A stretch of 64,000 nucleotides of DNA from Rhodospirillaceae bacterium (GTDB taxonomy: Bacteria; Pseudomonadota; Alphaproteobacteria; Dongiales; Dongiaceae). The position numbers and the translations under genes were made by a program. This document shows positions 20,635-29,757 of this stretch, piece after piece. Location of the stretch: NCBI GenBank assembly GCA_016712715.1, contig JADJQM010000003.1:372001-436000 (forward strand), given 5' to 3'. How positions within the stretch are numbered: position 1 is the first letter of the stretch; each line of letters starts with the position of its first letter. The notes under the pieces are model-generated. The model ran no database searches. It was not told the origin of the DNA and was given only the letters and a program-made list of their open reading frames with translations.

Positions 20635-20991
20635 TTACATCGGGTTGGCGAGTTCCGCGTCGTAAAGGGCCAGGAGTGCCTTTACTTCGTCCGAATCGCA
20701 GCCATTGTTCCACACCAGTACGCGGGTGTCGGACTTCGCGGCTTCGATCAGCGTCAGGCGCTCACCGGCCGGAATTTCATAGTTGATCTTCTTGTCGACA
20801 TAGGTGGCAACCTTGCTCCAGGCAGCCGGATCCAGCGTCATTTCACGGCAGATTTCCGCAGCGCGGATCGCCTGATGATATTGGCTGTAGATCGCGGTCT
20901 GGTCCTGAGCGGCGGCAAAGCCTGCCGCACCCATCACACTTCCCGCCACCAGGGCTGCCGCCGACAGGCGGATCACGAAACTCTTTGACAT
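20635..20991 (-). CDS. Small exported protein of unknown function
   Basis: A 118-residue protein with a clear signal peptide (SFVIRLSAAALVAGSVMG; cleavage near AAA-QDQ). The mature part is about 90 residues and holds two cysteines (AEICREM and NNGCDSDE) that could form a disulphide. I chose ATG 20991, which has GAGGG upstream; the frame extends further to 21093 but would bury the signal peptide. No known domain recognised. A strong terminator lies just beyond its stop. Probably periplasmic. Confidence 0.7.
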   Translation of the reverse strand: MSKSFVIRLSAAALVAGSVMGAAGFAAAQDQTAIYSQYHQAIRAAEICREMTLDPAAWSKVATYVDKKINYEIPAGERLTLIEAAKSDTRVLVWNNGCDSDEVKALLALYDAELANPM

Positions 20992-21251
20992 GGTTGGATA
21001 TCCCTCTTTTGAGCCCATGGAATGCAAAACCGGCCTTAGTCTCGTGCGGCCGGGCGTAGAATTCAACAGGAATTTGCCGAAATACCGGGGCAATAACGCG
21101 ATGGGCGAGCCCAGGTTCCCGAGTTAGGGGCCTAAAATAGCGATTTGGCCCCAACACAATGACCTCAGGCGCCGCTTCACCCCGACTCGGCTCCCGATGG
21201 CTATGATAACAGACTATTCAGTGTGTTTCAGACTCAGCAAAAGGTCACGCC

Positions 21252-22160
21252 ATGCGCCGCACCAGCCGTTTTCGCCAGTTGATCGACAGCTCAGAAATCC
21301 TGGTCCTGCCCGGCGCCCATGACGCCCTCTCGGTCCGCATGATCGAGCTTGCCGGCTTCGAGGCATTCACCGCCGGCGGCTATGCTGCAACTGCGACATT
21401 GCTCGGTGCTCCCGATATCGGGCAGCTCGGCCTCGCCGAAATGGCCGATCATTATGCGCGCCTGTGTGACACCACGCCGCTGCCGATCCTGGCCGATGCC
21501 GATACCGGCTATGGCTCGACCATCAATGTTGCCCGCACCTTGCGCGCTTATGAGCGGGCGGGCGTCGCCGCCCTCTTCATTGAAGATCAGGTGGCGCCAA
21601 AGCGCTGCGGCCATATGGAGGGCAAGCGCGTCGTTCCAGTAACCGAGATGGTAGCCAAGATAAAGTCGGCGACCGATGCACGCGTCGACCAGGATCTCGT
21701 GATCATGGCGCGGACCGATGCGCGTGCGATCGAAGGCCTGGAGGCAGCGATCGAGCGCGCGCAGATCTACCGCGAAGCTGGCGCTGACCTCATTTTCGTC
21801 GAGGCGCCCTTGACCGCGGATGAAATGGCACGCATCTGCAGCGAGATCCCGGCGCCCTGCATGGCCAACAATGTCGAGGGCGGGAAGACGCCATTGCTTT
21901 CGGCGGCCCAGCTAGAAGATATCGGTTATGCCTGCGTGGCCTTTCCGGTGGCGGCCACCTATGCCATCGCCAATACGTTGCGGCGTCTCTATGCGACCTT
22001 ACGCGAGAGTGGCGAAACGGCGTCCCTGCAGGGCGAAATGCTCAATTTCTCGGCCTTTCACGACATCGTCCGCCTGCCCGCCTTGCGCGAAATGGAACGC
22101 GGATGTGACGGATATGCGCGCGACCTTCTCGAGAAGGTCGCGGCCCGCTCCGTCGACTAG
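21252..22160 (+). CDS. Isocitrate lyase/PEP mutase superfamily enzyme
   Basis: A 302-residue TIM-barrel enzyme that makes or breaks C-C or C-P bonds next to a carboxylate. It shows the family hallmarks: PGAHDALSVRMIELAGFEAF near the N-terminus, ILADADTGYGSTINVARTL for magnesium binding, IEDQVAPKRCGHM with the KRCGH catalytic loop, and IMARTDARAIEGLEAAIERA. The sequence fits 2-methylisocitrate lyase and oxaloacetate decarboxylase members equally, and no propionate-pathway genes are adjacent, so the substrate is left open. Its stop shares a CTAG with the stop of the convergent gene. Confidence 0.88.
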   Translation: MRRTSRFRQLIDSSEILVLPGAHDALSVRMIELAGFEAFTAGGYAATATLLGAPDIGQLGLAEMADHYARLCDTTPLPILADADTGYGSTINVARTLRAYERAGVAALFIEDQVAPKRCGHMEGKRVVPVTEMVAKIKSATDARVDQDLVIMARTDARAIEGLEAAIERAQIYREAGADLIFVEAPLTADEMARICSEIPAPCMANNVEGGKTPLLSAAQLEDIGYACVAFPVAATYAIANTLRRLYATLRESGETASLQGEMLNFSAFHDIVRLPALREMERGCDGYARDLLEKVAARSVD

Positions 22161-22501
22161 GGGCGCCTGTTGACCGGATTGAGTTCTGGAATGACGTAGC
22201 GATCGAAATCGTCATACGCTTCGATAGCGATGAAGGATCCTGCCGGATCATCGCCACGCCACAGAGGCAGAACTGCGAGTCCGACCAGTCGAAAGCGGAC
22301 GCGGAATGGACTCTGTTCTATGTTGCCCAGCAGAAGGAAGGGCAGGATCGGCTTGATGGCGCTGGGGTCGACGTCGGTGCGTCGCATTTGCCGACCATCC
22401 GCGATCCCGGCACGCCAATAGTCGAACAGGCGACGCGTGGATGGCATTCTGGCCTGGCCCATATCCTCGAAGCGTTGAAAGCCCGGCGGCAGGTCGCGCA
22501 T
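22157..22501 (-). CDS. Short PAS-type (PAS_5-like) protein, probably truncated
   Basis: A 114-residue protein with the alphaproteobacterial PAS_5 pattern: STRRLFDYWRAG, a basic-to-acidic turn RRTDVDPSAIKPILPFLLLG, and FRVRFRLVGLAVLPLWRGDD. Known members are generally longer, with more of the fold after the glycine-aspartate turn. This one ends soon after, where it meets the opposite gene, so it may have lost its C-terminal part. Ligand and role are unknown. Confidence 0.55.
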   Translation of the reverse strand: MRDLPPGFQRFEDMGQARMPSTRRLFDYWRAGIADGRQMRRTDVDPSAIKPILPFLLLGNIEQSPFRVRFRLVGLAVLPLWRGDDPAGSFIAIEAYDDFDRYVIPELNPVNRRP

Positions 22502-22507
22502 AGTTGT

Positions 22508-23005
22508 TCAAATCGCGCTGGCTGGTACCCCGCATTTAGCCAGCCAATCCAGCACCCGCGCGGCGTTGACGCCAAGGTCGCCATGGCCGTAATTGGACCG
22601 GCTGTAGATGGCAAGGCCGGCCGCGTCCCCGCCAACCGGCGTTATGGCAATGTTGACGGTGTCTGGGAAGCGAAACAGGCGGGAACGCTGCACGAACACG
22701 AGTTTGAGACCCGAAGCGTCCCGCGCCACGAGCTCGGTGCGCGGCTCCCGTGACAGCGTCTCGACCACCTTTGCTGACAGCGTCGCGGCCGCGAGTGGCA
22801 CCGTCCCGGTGACAAGATCGACCTTTGCCGGGCAAGACCCAGCCGGACATGCCAGCGCGTCGTTGGGCGTGCTCGACCGGGTCAAGGTCGAAAAGTCGAT
22901 GAAATCTGTGTCGGCGGAGCAGCCCGCGCCAAGGAAGCAGAAACAGCAGAGCAGGCCCAGCAGGGGGCGACGGCGAAATTTGGGCGTTTGGTCTGGCAAG
23001 GTCAT
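22508..23005 (-). CDS. DUF1499 lipoprotein
   Basis: A 165-residue probable lipoprotein. After MTLPDQTPKFRRRP comes a hydrophobic segment LLGLLCCFCFLGAGC ending in a lipobox (LGAGC), so it should be anchored in the membrane by its cysteine. The rest matches DUF1499: NDALACPAGSC, VVETLSREPRTELVARD, RLFRFPDTVNIAITPVG and the end motif IYSRSNYGHGDLGVNAARV. The frame is open to 23137, but starts at 23005 or 23020 place the signal correctly. Function of the domain is unknown. It is followed six bases later by the PAS-type gene. Confidence 0.8.
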   Translation of the reverse strand: MTLPDQTPKFRRRPLLGLLCCFCFLGAGCSADTDFIDFSTLTRSSTPNDALACPAGSCPAKVDLVTGTVPLAAATLSAKVVETLSREPRTELVARDASGLKLVFVQRSRLFRFPDTVNIAITPVGGDAAGLAIYSRSNYGHGDLGVNAARVLDWLAKCGVPASAI

Positions 23006-23037
23006 GGTGGCGGCATCCATCGGCAGAATGGCGGCCT

Positions 23038-23649
23038 TTATTGCAGATGCCCCGGCCCTTGGCCAGCATCGGCGGAATCGCGCCGCGCTTGATCCAGGAA
23101 GGGCGAATTCGGACGCAAGGGATAACTGCTTTGCCAATCACGGTTCCGGCGCTGCAGATACTTCAGAGCGGCCACAAAATCGCGCGCAAGATCGAAAAAT
23201 ACAGGCGGTGTCATTATATCGCCCCGGACAAAGGGAGCGTTGCGCCAGTGCAGGCATTGAATACTGGTCGCCAGCCCGACCATGGCCAGGAAGGGTGTGA
23301 CCTCCACCGCCCAAAGCTGCAGCAGCGCTTGGTCTATCAGTCCCAGGATGGGGGCTGCCACGGCCAGATTGGCCAGGGCGCCGACGAACCCGGTCCGCCA
23401 AAGGGCCCCCTTGAGCGCGCCGGCTACTGCCTGCAGGCGACCGGACCACAATCCCCGGTCCTGGCAGAACTGGGCCAGGAACGCACTGCCGAAGAATAGG
23501 AGAAGCAAGGCGGCTGCTTCCCACCAGCCGCGGCTGACCGCGGCAAGCGCCGCAATCCAGATCAACAAATGGAATAGGGCCCAGCCAATAGCCAGCGCAC
23601 CGCGCCAGAGCGGTCCTATGACACAGAGAAGTTCGCGCTTCAGCGACAC
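23038..23649 (-). CDS. Hypothetical integral membrane protein
   Basis: A 203-residue protein with about four to five membrane segments (ALAIGWALFHLLIWIAALAA; WWEAAALLLLFFGSAFLAQF; FVGALANLAVAAPILGLIDQ; FLAMVGLATSIQCL) and a soluble, basic C-terminus. No family recognised. It is followed by the DUF1499 lipoprotein on the same strand, with close spacing, so the two may be cotranscribed and act in the envelope. Confidence 0.65.
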   Translation of the reverse strand: MSLKRELLCVIGPLWRGALAIGWALFHLLIWIAALAAVSRGWWEAAALLLLFFGSAFLAQFCQDRGLWSGRLQAVAGALKGALWRTGFVGALANLAVAAPILGLIDQALLQLWAVEVTPFLAMVGLATSIQCLHWRNAPFVRGDIMTPPVFFDLARDFVAALKYLQRRNRDWQSSYPLRPNSPFLDQARRDSADAGQGPGHLQ

Positions 23650-23758
23650 GAATTTGATCCACAGTCACTGGCACCGCGCGCTTGCGTGCCCCGTTCATCG
23701 GATCATTATCGCCGATTAGTGGAAAACCATCAACAAGACCGCATTAGGCCGGCCGCGC

Positions 23759-25084
23759 TCACTCCTCGCGGAAGGCGCGGTTCCAGCTATCCGTGATGGG
23801 CGAGGTGAAATAGTCGATGGCCCGGCGCGGACCTGTCGCGATCAGGACCTCGGCCGGCATGCCGGGATAGGGCACCACATGCATACCCGCCGGAATGCTG
23901 CTGAGATCCATGCGGACGCGTGCGATGTAATAGGCAACTCCCGACCGTTCATCGACCAGCCGATCGGCCGACACGTTGGTTACCACCCCGTCGATTGCGG
24001 GCACCCGGCGTTGCTTGTAGGCCAGCAGCTTCACTTCCGCCGGCAAGCCCACGCGCACGGTGTCGATATCTTCGGTCTTCACCTTGACCTCGACCATCAA
24101 CTGCTCATCCTGCGGCACGATGTCGAGCACCGGCTTGCCCGGCTCGATCACGGCACCGGCGCCGAAGACCTGGAGATTGACGACGCGCCCACCTTGCGGC
24201 GCCCGCAGATCCTGGCGCTTGAGGACATCCTCAAGCCCAGCGAGGCGACCGACATAATCGGTGCCTTCCATCAGCACCTGCTGCAGTTCGGCATTCACTT
24301 CAGTGGCCCTGGTCGAGCGCAGCGTCTCGATTTCGATGCGCATGCCGGCGATTATCTCGCCAGCCCGCGCGATGTTCGACTTCAGTTCGCCGATCCGGCC
24401 GCCCAATTGCGCCGCGTCACTTTCCAACCCGCGCAGACGTGGAATCTCGGTAAGACCCTTTTTGTAGAGCTCGCGAATGCTGACCAGCTGCTTCTCGTTG
24501 ATCTCGCGCATCTCGCGCGTGGCTGCGATCTGACTCTGATAGCCGTTGATCTCGTTCTCGGTCTCGGCAATCTTCTTGAGCCGCATGCTGGTGCCCTCGT
24601 CGAAGGCTGACCACCGCGCATCGAGGAGCGATTTCTGGGAGGCCATCAGCACTTTCACCGCCGACTCATCGGCCTGTGCCAGCAATTCCGGCGGGAAGAC
24701 AATCTCGCGGCGTCCCTCCTGTTCTGCCGTCAGGCGCGCAATCCGGGCAAGGCGCGAGTAGTGCTCCATATGCAACTGATTGATCTGTGCCTGCACCTGG
24801 GTCGGATCGAGGCGCAACAGGATATCCCCTGCCTTCACCTGATCGCCGTCGCGCACCAGCAATTCCTGGATGATGCCACCTTCAAGATGCTCAACGGACT
24901 TCTTGTTGCTGTCGACCACAACCGTGCCATCGGCGACAGCGGCGCGGTCGAGCGATGCCAGGATGCTCCACAGCAGGAATCCGCCAAAGCCGAGTGCCAC
25001 CACCGTGAATCCGACGATCACATAACGGCGCAGGCTGGGCTCCGGATAGATCAGGTTAGAGTGGCCGATTTCCATGACGCTCAT
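23759..25084 (-). CDS. Type I secretion periplasmic adaptor (HlyD/PrtE family)
   Basis: A 441-residue membrane-fusion protein that links the inner-membrane ABC exporter to an outer-membrane TolC-type channel. One N-terminal membrane segment (YVIVGFTVVALGFGGFLLWS), a lipoyl half-motif SVEHLEGGIIQELLVRDGD, a long coiled coil (about 120-290), the second lipoyl half LRAPQGGRVVNLQVFGAG, and a C-terminal VKTEDIDTVRVGLPAEVKL barrel. ATG 25084 overlaps the exporter stop as ATGA; the frame extends further upstream but lies inside the exporter gene. It is the last gene of the operon. No outer-membrane partner is encoded nearby. Confidence 0.92.
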   Translation of the reverse strand: MSVMEIGHSNLIYPEPSLRRYVIVGFTVVALGFGGFLLWSILASLDRAAVADGTVVVDSNKKSVEHLEGGIIQELLVRDGDQVKAGDILLRLDPTQVQAQINQLHMEHYSRLARIARLTAEQEGRREIVFPPELLAQADESAVKVLMASQKSLLDARWSAFDEGTSMRLKKIAETENEINGYQSQIAATREMREINEKQLVSIRELYKKGLTEIPRLRGLESDAAQLGGRIGELKSNIARAGEIIAGMRIEIETLRSTRATEVNAELQQVLMEGTDYVGRLAGLEDVLKRQDLRAPQGGRVVNLQVFGAGAVIEPGKPVLDIVPQDEQLMVEVKVKTEDIDTVRVGLPAEVKLLAYKQRRVPAIDGVVTNVSADRLVDERSGVAYYIARVRMDLSSIPAGMHVVPYPGMPAEVLIATGPRRAIDYFTSPITDSWNRAFREE

Positions 25085-26832
25085 GACTTCACCAACCTCG
25101 CCACACTGGATGCCGGTGTCAGGGCGCCCTCGCCCTTTCCCGATGCCGTGACCGAGCGCAAGACATCGGCGCGCGGTCCAAACTGTGCCATCCCGCCTTC
25201 CCGCAGAACGAGCAACTTGTCGCACACGCCGACAATCGAGGGACGATGTGTGATGAGGACGATGGTCGTACCATCGGCCTTGGCTGCCGCCAGAGCATTC
25301 ATGAGAGCCTGCTCGCCAGTCTGATCGAGATTGGCATTGGGTTCGTCAAGCACAATGAAGGCAGGATCACCGAACAATGCACGTGCCAGACCGATGCGCT
25401 GGCGCTGGCCGCCACTCAATGAATATCCTTGCTCGCCGATCTCGGTGTCATAACCGTGCGGCAACGTACCGATCGTCTCATGGACATCGGCGCGTCGTGC
25501 CGCCGCTACGACCTTGGCCGGCTCCGCCTCGCCCATATGTGCGATATTCTCGCGCACAGTCCCTTCCAACAGCGAAACCGACTGCGGCAAATAGCCCACG
25601 GCGGTGCCAAAGGAAGCACGATCCCAATTGATCACGTTCTGGCCGTCGAGGTAGACAGCACCCTGGGTTGGCTTCCAGACACCAACCAGCAGCCGCGCGA
25701 GAGTCGACTTGCCGGCAGCAGACGGTCCAATGACGCCCAATACTTCGCCGGGTTCGAGCGAGAAAGTAACGTTGCGCAGCACCGCGCGATCAGAACCGGG
25801 CGGGATAAAGCCGAGGCGGTCCACCACCAGGCGCCCTTCCGCGTTGGTCAGCGCCATGCCGGCCGGCCGCGTTTCCACCCGACCGATGAGGTCCCTGAGA
25901 CGCGTATAGGCAGAGCGCGCAAACACCCATTGCCGCCAGCCCTCGATAAGGTGGTCGAACGGCAACAGCATGCGCCCCATGATAATCGACGCGGCCACCA
26001 TCGTGCCCGGCGATGCCATGCGTTCGATCACCAGAATGGCGCCAGCCGACATCATCGCGATCTGCAGCATGTAGCGGAGGGTCTTGGACAGGGCCGACAT
26101 GGCCCGGCCACGTCGGTTGCCTTCGTCGAGACCCTGCAGGACCTTGTACTGACCCTGCTCCCAGCGGCGGGCAATTGCCGGCAGCATGCCCATGGCCTGG
26201 ATAACCTCGGCATTGCGCAAAGCGGCCGAGGTCTGGCTGGTACTCTTCATCGCCGCTTCATTGGCTTCGGTCAGTGGCCGGCGCGCCACCAGCTCCATGG
26301 CAAGGCTCAGGGTCACCAGCATGGTCGCCGCACCCACGGCAATGACACCGTAAACCCAGTGCAGCATGAACAAAACGGCAAGAAAGAGAGGCACGAACAT
26401 CGCCTCGAACGGGACACTGACCGCCGAACCAGTCAGGAATTGACGCAGATCGCTCAGATCACGCAGCGCCTGACCAGGGTGGTTGTTGTGACCGTCAAGA
26501 TTGTCGCTGACCGCAGCTTCAAGCGTCGGCGCATTCAAGCGACGCGCAAGGCGATCACCCAGAACATGATAGACTCGGCTGCGGATATATTCGAGAGCGC
26601 CCAGCAGGATCAGGCCGCCGGCCGCAACCACGATCAGCATGGTGAGCGTATCCAGGCTGCGACTGCCCAGCACGCGGTCATAGACCTGCACCATGAACAA
26701 CGGCACGATCAGCTGGCAGATGCAAATGAAGAAGGTCAGGAAGCCGACAAAGGCAAGCCCACCACGAAGAGCCCGGATCGCCGCTTCGAAGGGATTGTTG
26801 CGCAGGCTGGCCTGGGTCTTTTTACCCGCCAT
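25081..26832 (-). CDS. Type I secretion ABC exporter (PrtD family, permease-ATPase)
   Basis: A 583-residue fused permease and ATPase. Membrane segments occupy about residues 20-300 (ALRGGLAFVGFLTFFICICQ; TLTMLIVVAAGGLILLGALE). The nucleotide-binding domain has Walker A GPSAAGKST, the signature LSGGQRQRIGLARALF, Walker B AFIVLDEPNANLD and a switch histidine in VLITHRPS. It lacks an N-terminal C39 peptidase domain, as in PrtD/LapB-unlike exporters that handle RTX proteins with C-terminal signals. Such a substrate is encoded 5 kb away. The gene follows the coiled-coil protein with a three-base gap and overlaps the adaptor. Confidence 0.94.
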   Translation of the reverse strand: MAGKKTQASLRNNPFEAAIRALRGGLAFVGFLTFFICICQLIVPLFMVQVYDRVLGSRSLDTLTMLIVVAAGGLILLGALEYIRSRVYHVLGDRLARRLNAPTLEAAVSDNLDGHNNHPGQALRDLSDLRQFLTGSAVSVPFEAMFVPLFLAVLFMLHWVYGVIAVGAATMLVTLSLAMELVARRPLTEANEAAMKSTSQTSAALRNAEVIQAMGMLPAIARRWEQGQYKVLQGLDEGNRRGRAMSALSKTLRYMLQIAMMSAGAILVIERMASPGTMVAASIIMGRMLLPFDHLIEGWRQWVFARSAYTRLRDLIGRVETRPAGMALTNAEGRLVVDRLGFIPPGSDRAVLRNVTFSLEPGEVLGVIGPSAAGKSTLARLLVGVWKPTQGAVYLDGQNVINWDRASFGTAVGYLPQSVSLLEGTVRENIAHMGEAEPAKVVAAARRADVHETIGTLPHGYDTEIGEQGYSLSGGQRQRIGLARALFGDPAFIVLDEPNANLDQTGEQALMNALAAAKADGTTIVLITHRPSIVGVCDKLLVLREGGMAQFGPRADVLRSVTASGKGEGALTPASSVARLVKS

Positions 26833-26835
26833 GAT

Positions 26836-27576
26836 CTAATGACTCCAAAGCAACAGGTAGGCGACAAAGGCGCAGGACGCCACCGTCGTCATTCCAGCCC
26901 AAGCCCAAAGCAGCAGCGGCTTGCGCTGATAGGAATTCCGTTCGACGGTGGCCAGGCGCTTGTCATAGCCCTGCAGGATCGTGTCGAACCGCAACTGGAA
27001 GACTTCCATGGCTTCCAGGCGACGATCAATTGCTGGCAGTGACTCATCAAGTTTATCGAGTGACTGGACGACCCGCTCGTTGAGATTCTGATCGAGGCCG
27101 CCACGCTCCTTCGCAACCGTGACCAATTGCTTGATCTGACCTTGCAGACGCTGGTCACGGGCTCGAATCTCGCCCAGCACAACAGCACTCACGGAGGACG
27201 GCGACGGTGCCGCGTTCTGGCGTTTGAGCTCAACCGACGACATGGAATCGGTGGTTGAGGCAATGACTGAAATCGGCGCGGCGCGGTCGATTTCGCCGAT
27301 TGCCGGAATGTTGGCGACAAAGGCGTAGCGGCCATCTCCAATTCCATTGGCGACGAGGTCGGGCCGCGGTTGATTGGCCTCAAGACGCACGATCAACTCG
27401 GTTCCCTGGCGAATTTCGATCGTCAATCGCTCGGATGGGTCGACGGTATTCCAGGCCCAGCCGAAAACCCGGTCCGGCTCAATGGCATCAATATAGCCCT
27501 GGATATGTGGCGCACCATTTGAGGGCAAGGTCGTGCCTTCGTCGAGCTTCGTAACGACATCAGCATTAGCCGACAT
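26836..27576 (-). CDS. Membrane-anchored coiled-coil protein with a GWAW beta domain
   Basis: A 246-residue protein of unknown function with three parts: an N-terminal beta domain at about residues 25-120 (GYIDAIEPDRVFGWAWNTVD; GIGDGRYAFVANIP), a long helical/coiled-coil part at 130-215 (VLGEIRARDQRLQGQIKQLV; RLEAMEVFQLRFDTILQGYD), and a C-terminal membrane segment (LLLWAWAGMTTVASCAFVAY). The GWAW-type domain is, to my knowledge, found attached to glycosyltransferases and other surface-polysaccharide proteins. Its gene overlaps the glycosyltransferase gene by 11 bases and sits three bases before the exporter, so it could couple glycan enzymes to the secretion machine. That role is inference. 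Confidence 0.7.
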   Translation of the reverse strand: MSANADVVTKLDEGTTLPSNGAPHIQGYIDAIEPDRVFGWAWNTVDPSERLTIEIRQGTELIVRLEANQPRPDLVANGIGDGRYAFVANIPAIGEIDRAAPISVIASTTDSMSSVELKRQNAAPSPSSVSAVVLGEIRARDQRLQGQIKQLVTVAKERGGLDQNLNERVVQSLDKLDESLPAIDRRLEAMEVFQLRFDTILQGYDKRLATVERNSYQRKPLLLWAWAGMTTVASCAFVAYLLLWSH

Positions 27577-28924
27577 GGGACACCATTCTTTCCGCCTTAG
27601 CCTTGTAGCTCAGAGACCGCGAAGAGGCTGCCTTGGCTGTCCGTCTCTCACCCTTGACGCCACTTTCCGACAGGAGGCTGCGATAGAGAGCGAGGTGCTC
27701 GCTGGCGCAATCGTCCAGGGTTCGTCGTGGCCTGATACCGGCAACGAGATCAGCCCACAGATTTGGCTCGATAAGGGCACGTTCCATTGCGTCTGCCAAA
27801 GCGGTGGCATCACCAGACCGGAAGGTCAGCCCGTCTATCCCGTTGGTCACTGATTCGGCCATGCCGCCGAGGTCACTGGCGATTACCGGTCGGCGATGGG
27901 CAAATGCCTCGTCGATGACAAGCGGCGCGTTCTCCCACCAGATAGACGGGGTCACTACCCAGTCCGTACTGCGCATGAGATCGGCCATTTCGTCTGCCCG
28001 ATAGGCGCCGTGCCAGCCGACGAAGCCATCGACTCTGGCCAGGGCGGTATTCAGATCGGCCTTGAAGGCATCGCTCTGGAAGGGCGCACCGCCATGGATA
28101 TCGATCCGGAACGCGCCCGGATGGCGTTGGTTCAGCAGCCGCGCCGCCTCCAGCAGCACCAAAACCCCCTTGTTCGGGCTGAGATTGCCGAAATATGCGA
28201 AGTTGCCCCGCAACCCACCACTCTTCAATGCGCGATGCGGCGCGATATTCTGTTCCGGCCGCGCATTGCGCAGCACCTCTATGCGGTCGGCAGCAATTCC
28301 CCACGCGATGTAGCGTCGCCGCAGGAAGTTGCTGGGACTGAGGAACCGGTCAACCACAGAGAAATGCGTTTTCAGGTGTCGCTCACGTAGCACGAACTGC
28401 TCTGGCTCAAGTTGCGGGAAACAGCGGTGACAGGCATCGGGCGAAGCCTGGTGGCAAAGCCGTCGGTCGCCGGTTGTAACCATCTGGCCGTCATGCGCGC
28501 AGATCGAATAGTAGTCATGAAGCGACATCACGATCTTCGCCCTGGGGAGGACACGCCGCACCAGGAACAGGATCTCGGCACCCATCAGCAGGATGTGATG
28601 AAAGTGCACGATGTCCGGCTTGAGAGTGTTAAGAAGATCTGTGAGCTCCGGCACGATGCCGTGAAGATCGATCTGAGACAGGTAGAAATTGTCGAAATGC
28701 CCGGTCCACATCAGCATCTCATTGCTGCTCGCACCGATGCCCTGAAAAACCGTGCCTGGCCGCTGGCGGCGGTGATTCTGGTCGACGCAGCCGATGAACA
28801 GACCCTCGACATCGCCGGTGGCGTTCAACTGGCGGTGCAGATCCAACGCAAATATCTCCGTCCCGCCAGGATGGAGGGCTGGATGGTTGTGGCACAGATG
28901 CAGCACTTTCAATGGCTTCATCAT
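27566..28924 (-). CDS. Glycosyltransferase, GT4 family
   Basis: A 452-residue GT-B retaining glycosyltransferase. The N-terminal domain begins KVLHLCHNHPALHPGGTEIF with the glycine-rich acceptor loop; the C-terminal Rossmann domain has YFGNLSPNKGVLVLLEAARL and the nucleotide-sugar site TPSIWWENAPLVIDEAFAHR (E-x7-E). A CHQASPDACHRC cysteine cluster in the middle is seen in several GT4 members. ATG 28924 overlaps the methyltransferase stop as ATGA. Sugar and acceptor are unknown; its place in the operon points to a glycan linked to the type I exporter. Confidence 0.9.
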   Translation of the reverse strand: MMKPLKVLHLCHNHPALHPGGTEIFALDLHRQLNATGDVEGLFIGCVDQNHRRQRPGTVFQGIGASSNEMLMWTGHFDNFYLSQIDLHGIVPELTDLLNTLKPDIVHFHHILLMGAEILFLVRRVLPRAKIVMSLHDYYSICAHDGQMVTTGDRRLCHQASPDACHRCFPQLEPEQFVLRERHLKTHFSVVDRFLSPSNFLRRRYIAWGIAADRIEVLRNARPEQNIAPHRALKSGGLRGNFAYFGNLSPNKGVLVLLEAARLLNQRHPGAFRIDIHGGAPFQSDAFKADLNTALARVDGFVGWHGAYRADEMADLMRSTDWVVTPSIWWENAPLVIDEAFAHRRPVIASDLGGMAESVTNGIDGLTFRSGDATALADAMERALIEPNLWADLVAGIRPRRTLDDCASEHLALYRSLLSESGVKGERRTAKAASSRSLSYKAKAERMVSHVG

Positions 28925-29757
28925 TCCCTCGACTGGCTGCGCTGGAACACGCAAATATCCTGGAAGTTCCCGGCGACACGGCTACTCCAATGCCCAAAGG
29001 CGATCGGGCGCTGCAGATGCAACCCTTGCGCACGTGCTGTCCCCAGGAACCAGTCAGCATCAAAGGCAACCGCCGCCATCGGGTGATCGCGATCGGCAAT
29101 ATAGTCGGGACCTGCACCGTCCAGATGAAAGGCTGGCCGCGCCTTCCCTGCAGTTACCAGGGTGCGATTGGCGTCATCCAGGAGGAAAGCCGTGACAAAC
29201 AGGCGGCCGGTCGGCCGAAGCATCCGCGTCGCTTCGCGCAGATAATAGGTTGTGTAGCCGGGGTCGAGATGCGTGACGACCGAGGTCATGAAGAGAAAAT
29301 CGACACTCTCGCTTTCAAACGGTAGCGCTGTCTCACCCTCGGCGAGGCGTCCGTCAGGATTGTAGAGCTGGTTGTGAAAGTCGAGATGCAGGAACTCGAA
29401 ATTCCCATAGGCAGCAGCGATGTTCTGCTGACACCACTCGATGCCCGCGGATACGACATCAAAGCCAGTGTAGCGGCCAGCGGGGGCCTCCAGATACTGC
29501 GTCAGCGGCAGCGCCATGCGCCCAATCCCGCAGCCGATCTCGACCACCCGATGCTGCGGCCTTAAGCCGCCCAACTCGACAAAATGGCGCAGGAATTCAC
29601 AGCCGATGCCCAGAAAGTCGCCATCACCAACAAAGTTGCGTTCCTCCGGCGGAATAGGCAGGAAGCGGTTGCGGCGGATCGACTTCAGGAGGCTCGCAAA
29701 GATGGCCTCATCAATCGTGTCGCCGGCCACGACCTTTTCTGCAAGGACCGCACTCAT
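28921..29757 (-). CDS. Class I SAM-dependent methyltransferase
   Basis: A 278-residue enzyme with the Rossmann SAM site RVVEIGCGIGRMALPL (motif I), GRYTGFDVVSAGIEWC (motif II), FEFLHLDFHN and the later VDFLFMTSVVTHLDPG. It would methylate a small molecule or sugar. It overlaps the genes on both sides by four bases, so it is translationally coupled to two glycosyltransferases and may cap or decorate the glycan they build. Acceptor unknown. Confidence 0.88.
   Translation of the reverse strand: MSAVLAEKVVAGDTIDEAIFASLLKSIRRNRFLPIPPEERNFVGDGDFLGIGCEFLRHFVELGGLRPQHRVVEIGCGIGRMALPLTQYLEAPAGRYTGFDVVSAGIEWCQQNIAAAYGNFEFLHLDFHNQLYNPDGRLAEGETALPFESESVDFLFMTSVVTHLDPGYTTYYLREATRMLRPTGRLFVTAFLLDDANRTLVTAGKARPAFHLDGAGPDYIADRDHPMAAVAFDADWFLGTARAQGLHLQRPIAFGHWSSRVAGNFQDICVFQRSQSRE

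Noticed and set aside
25429..27042. 537-codon open frame on the plus strand
   Set aside because: Antisense to the ABC exporter, whose motifs are clear.
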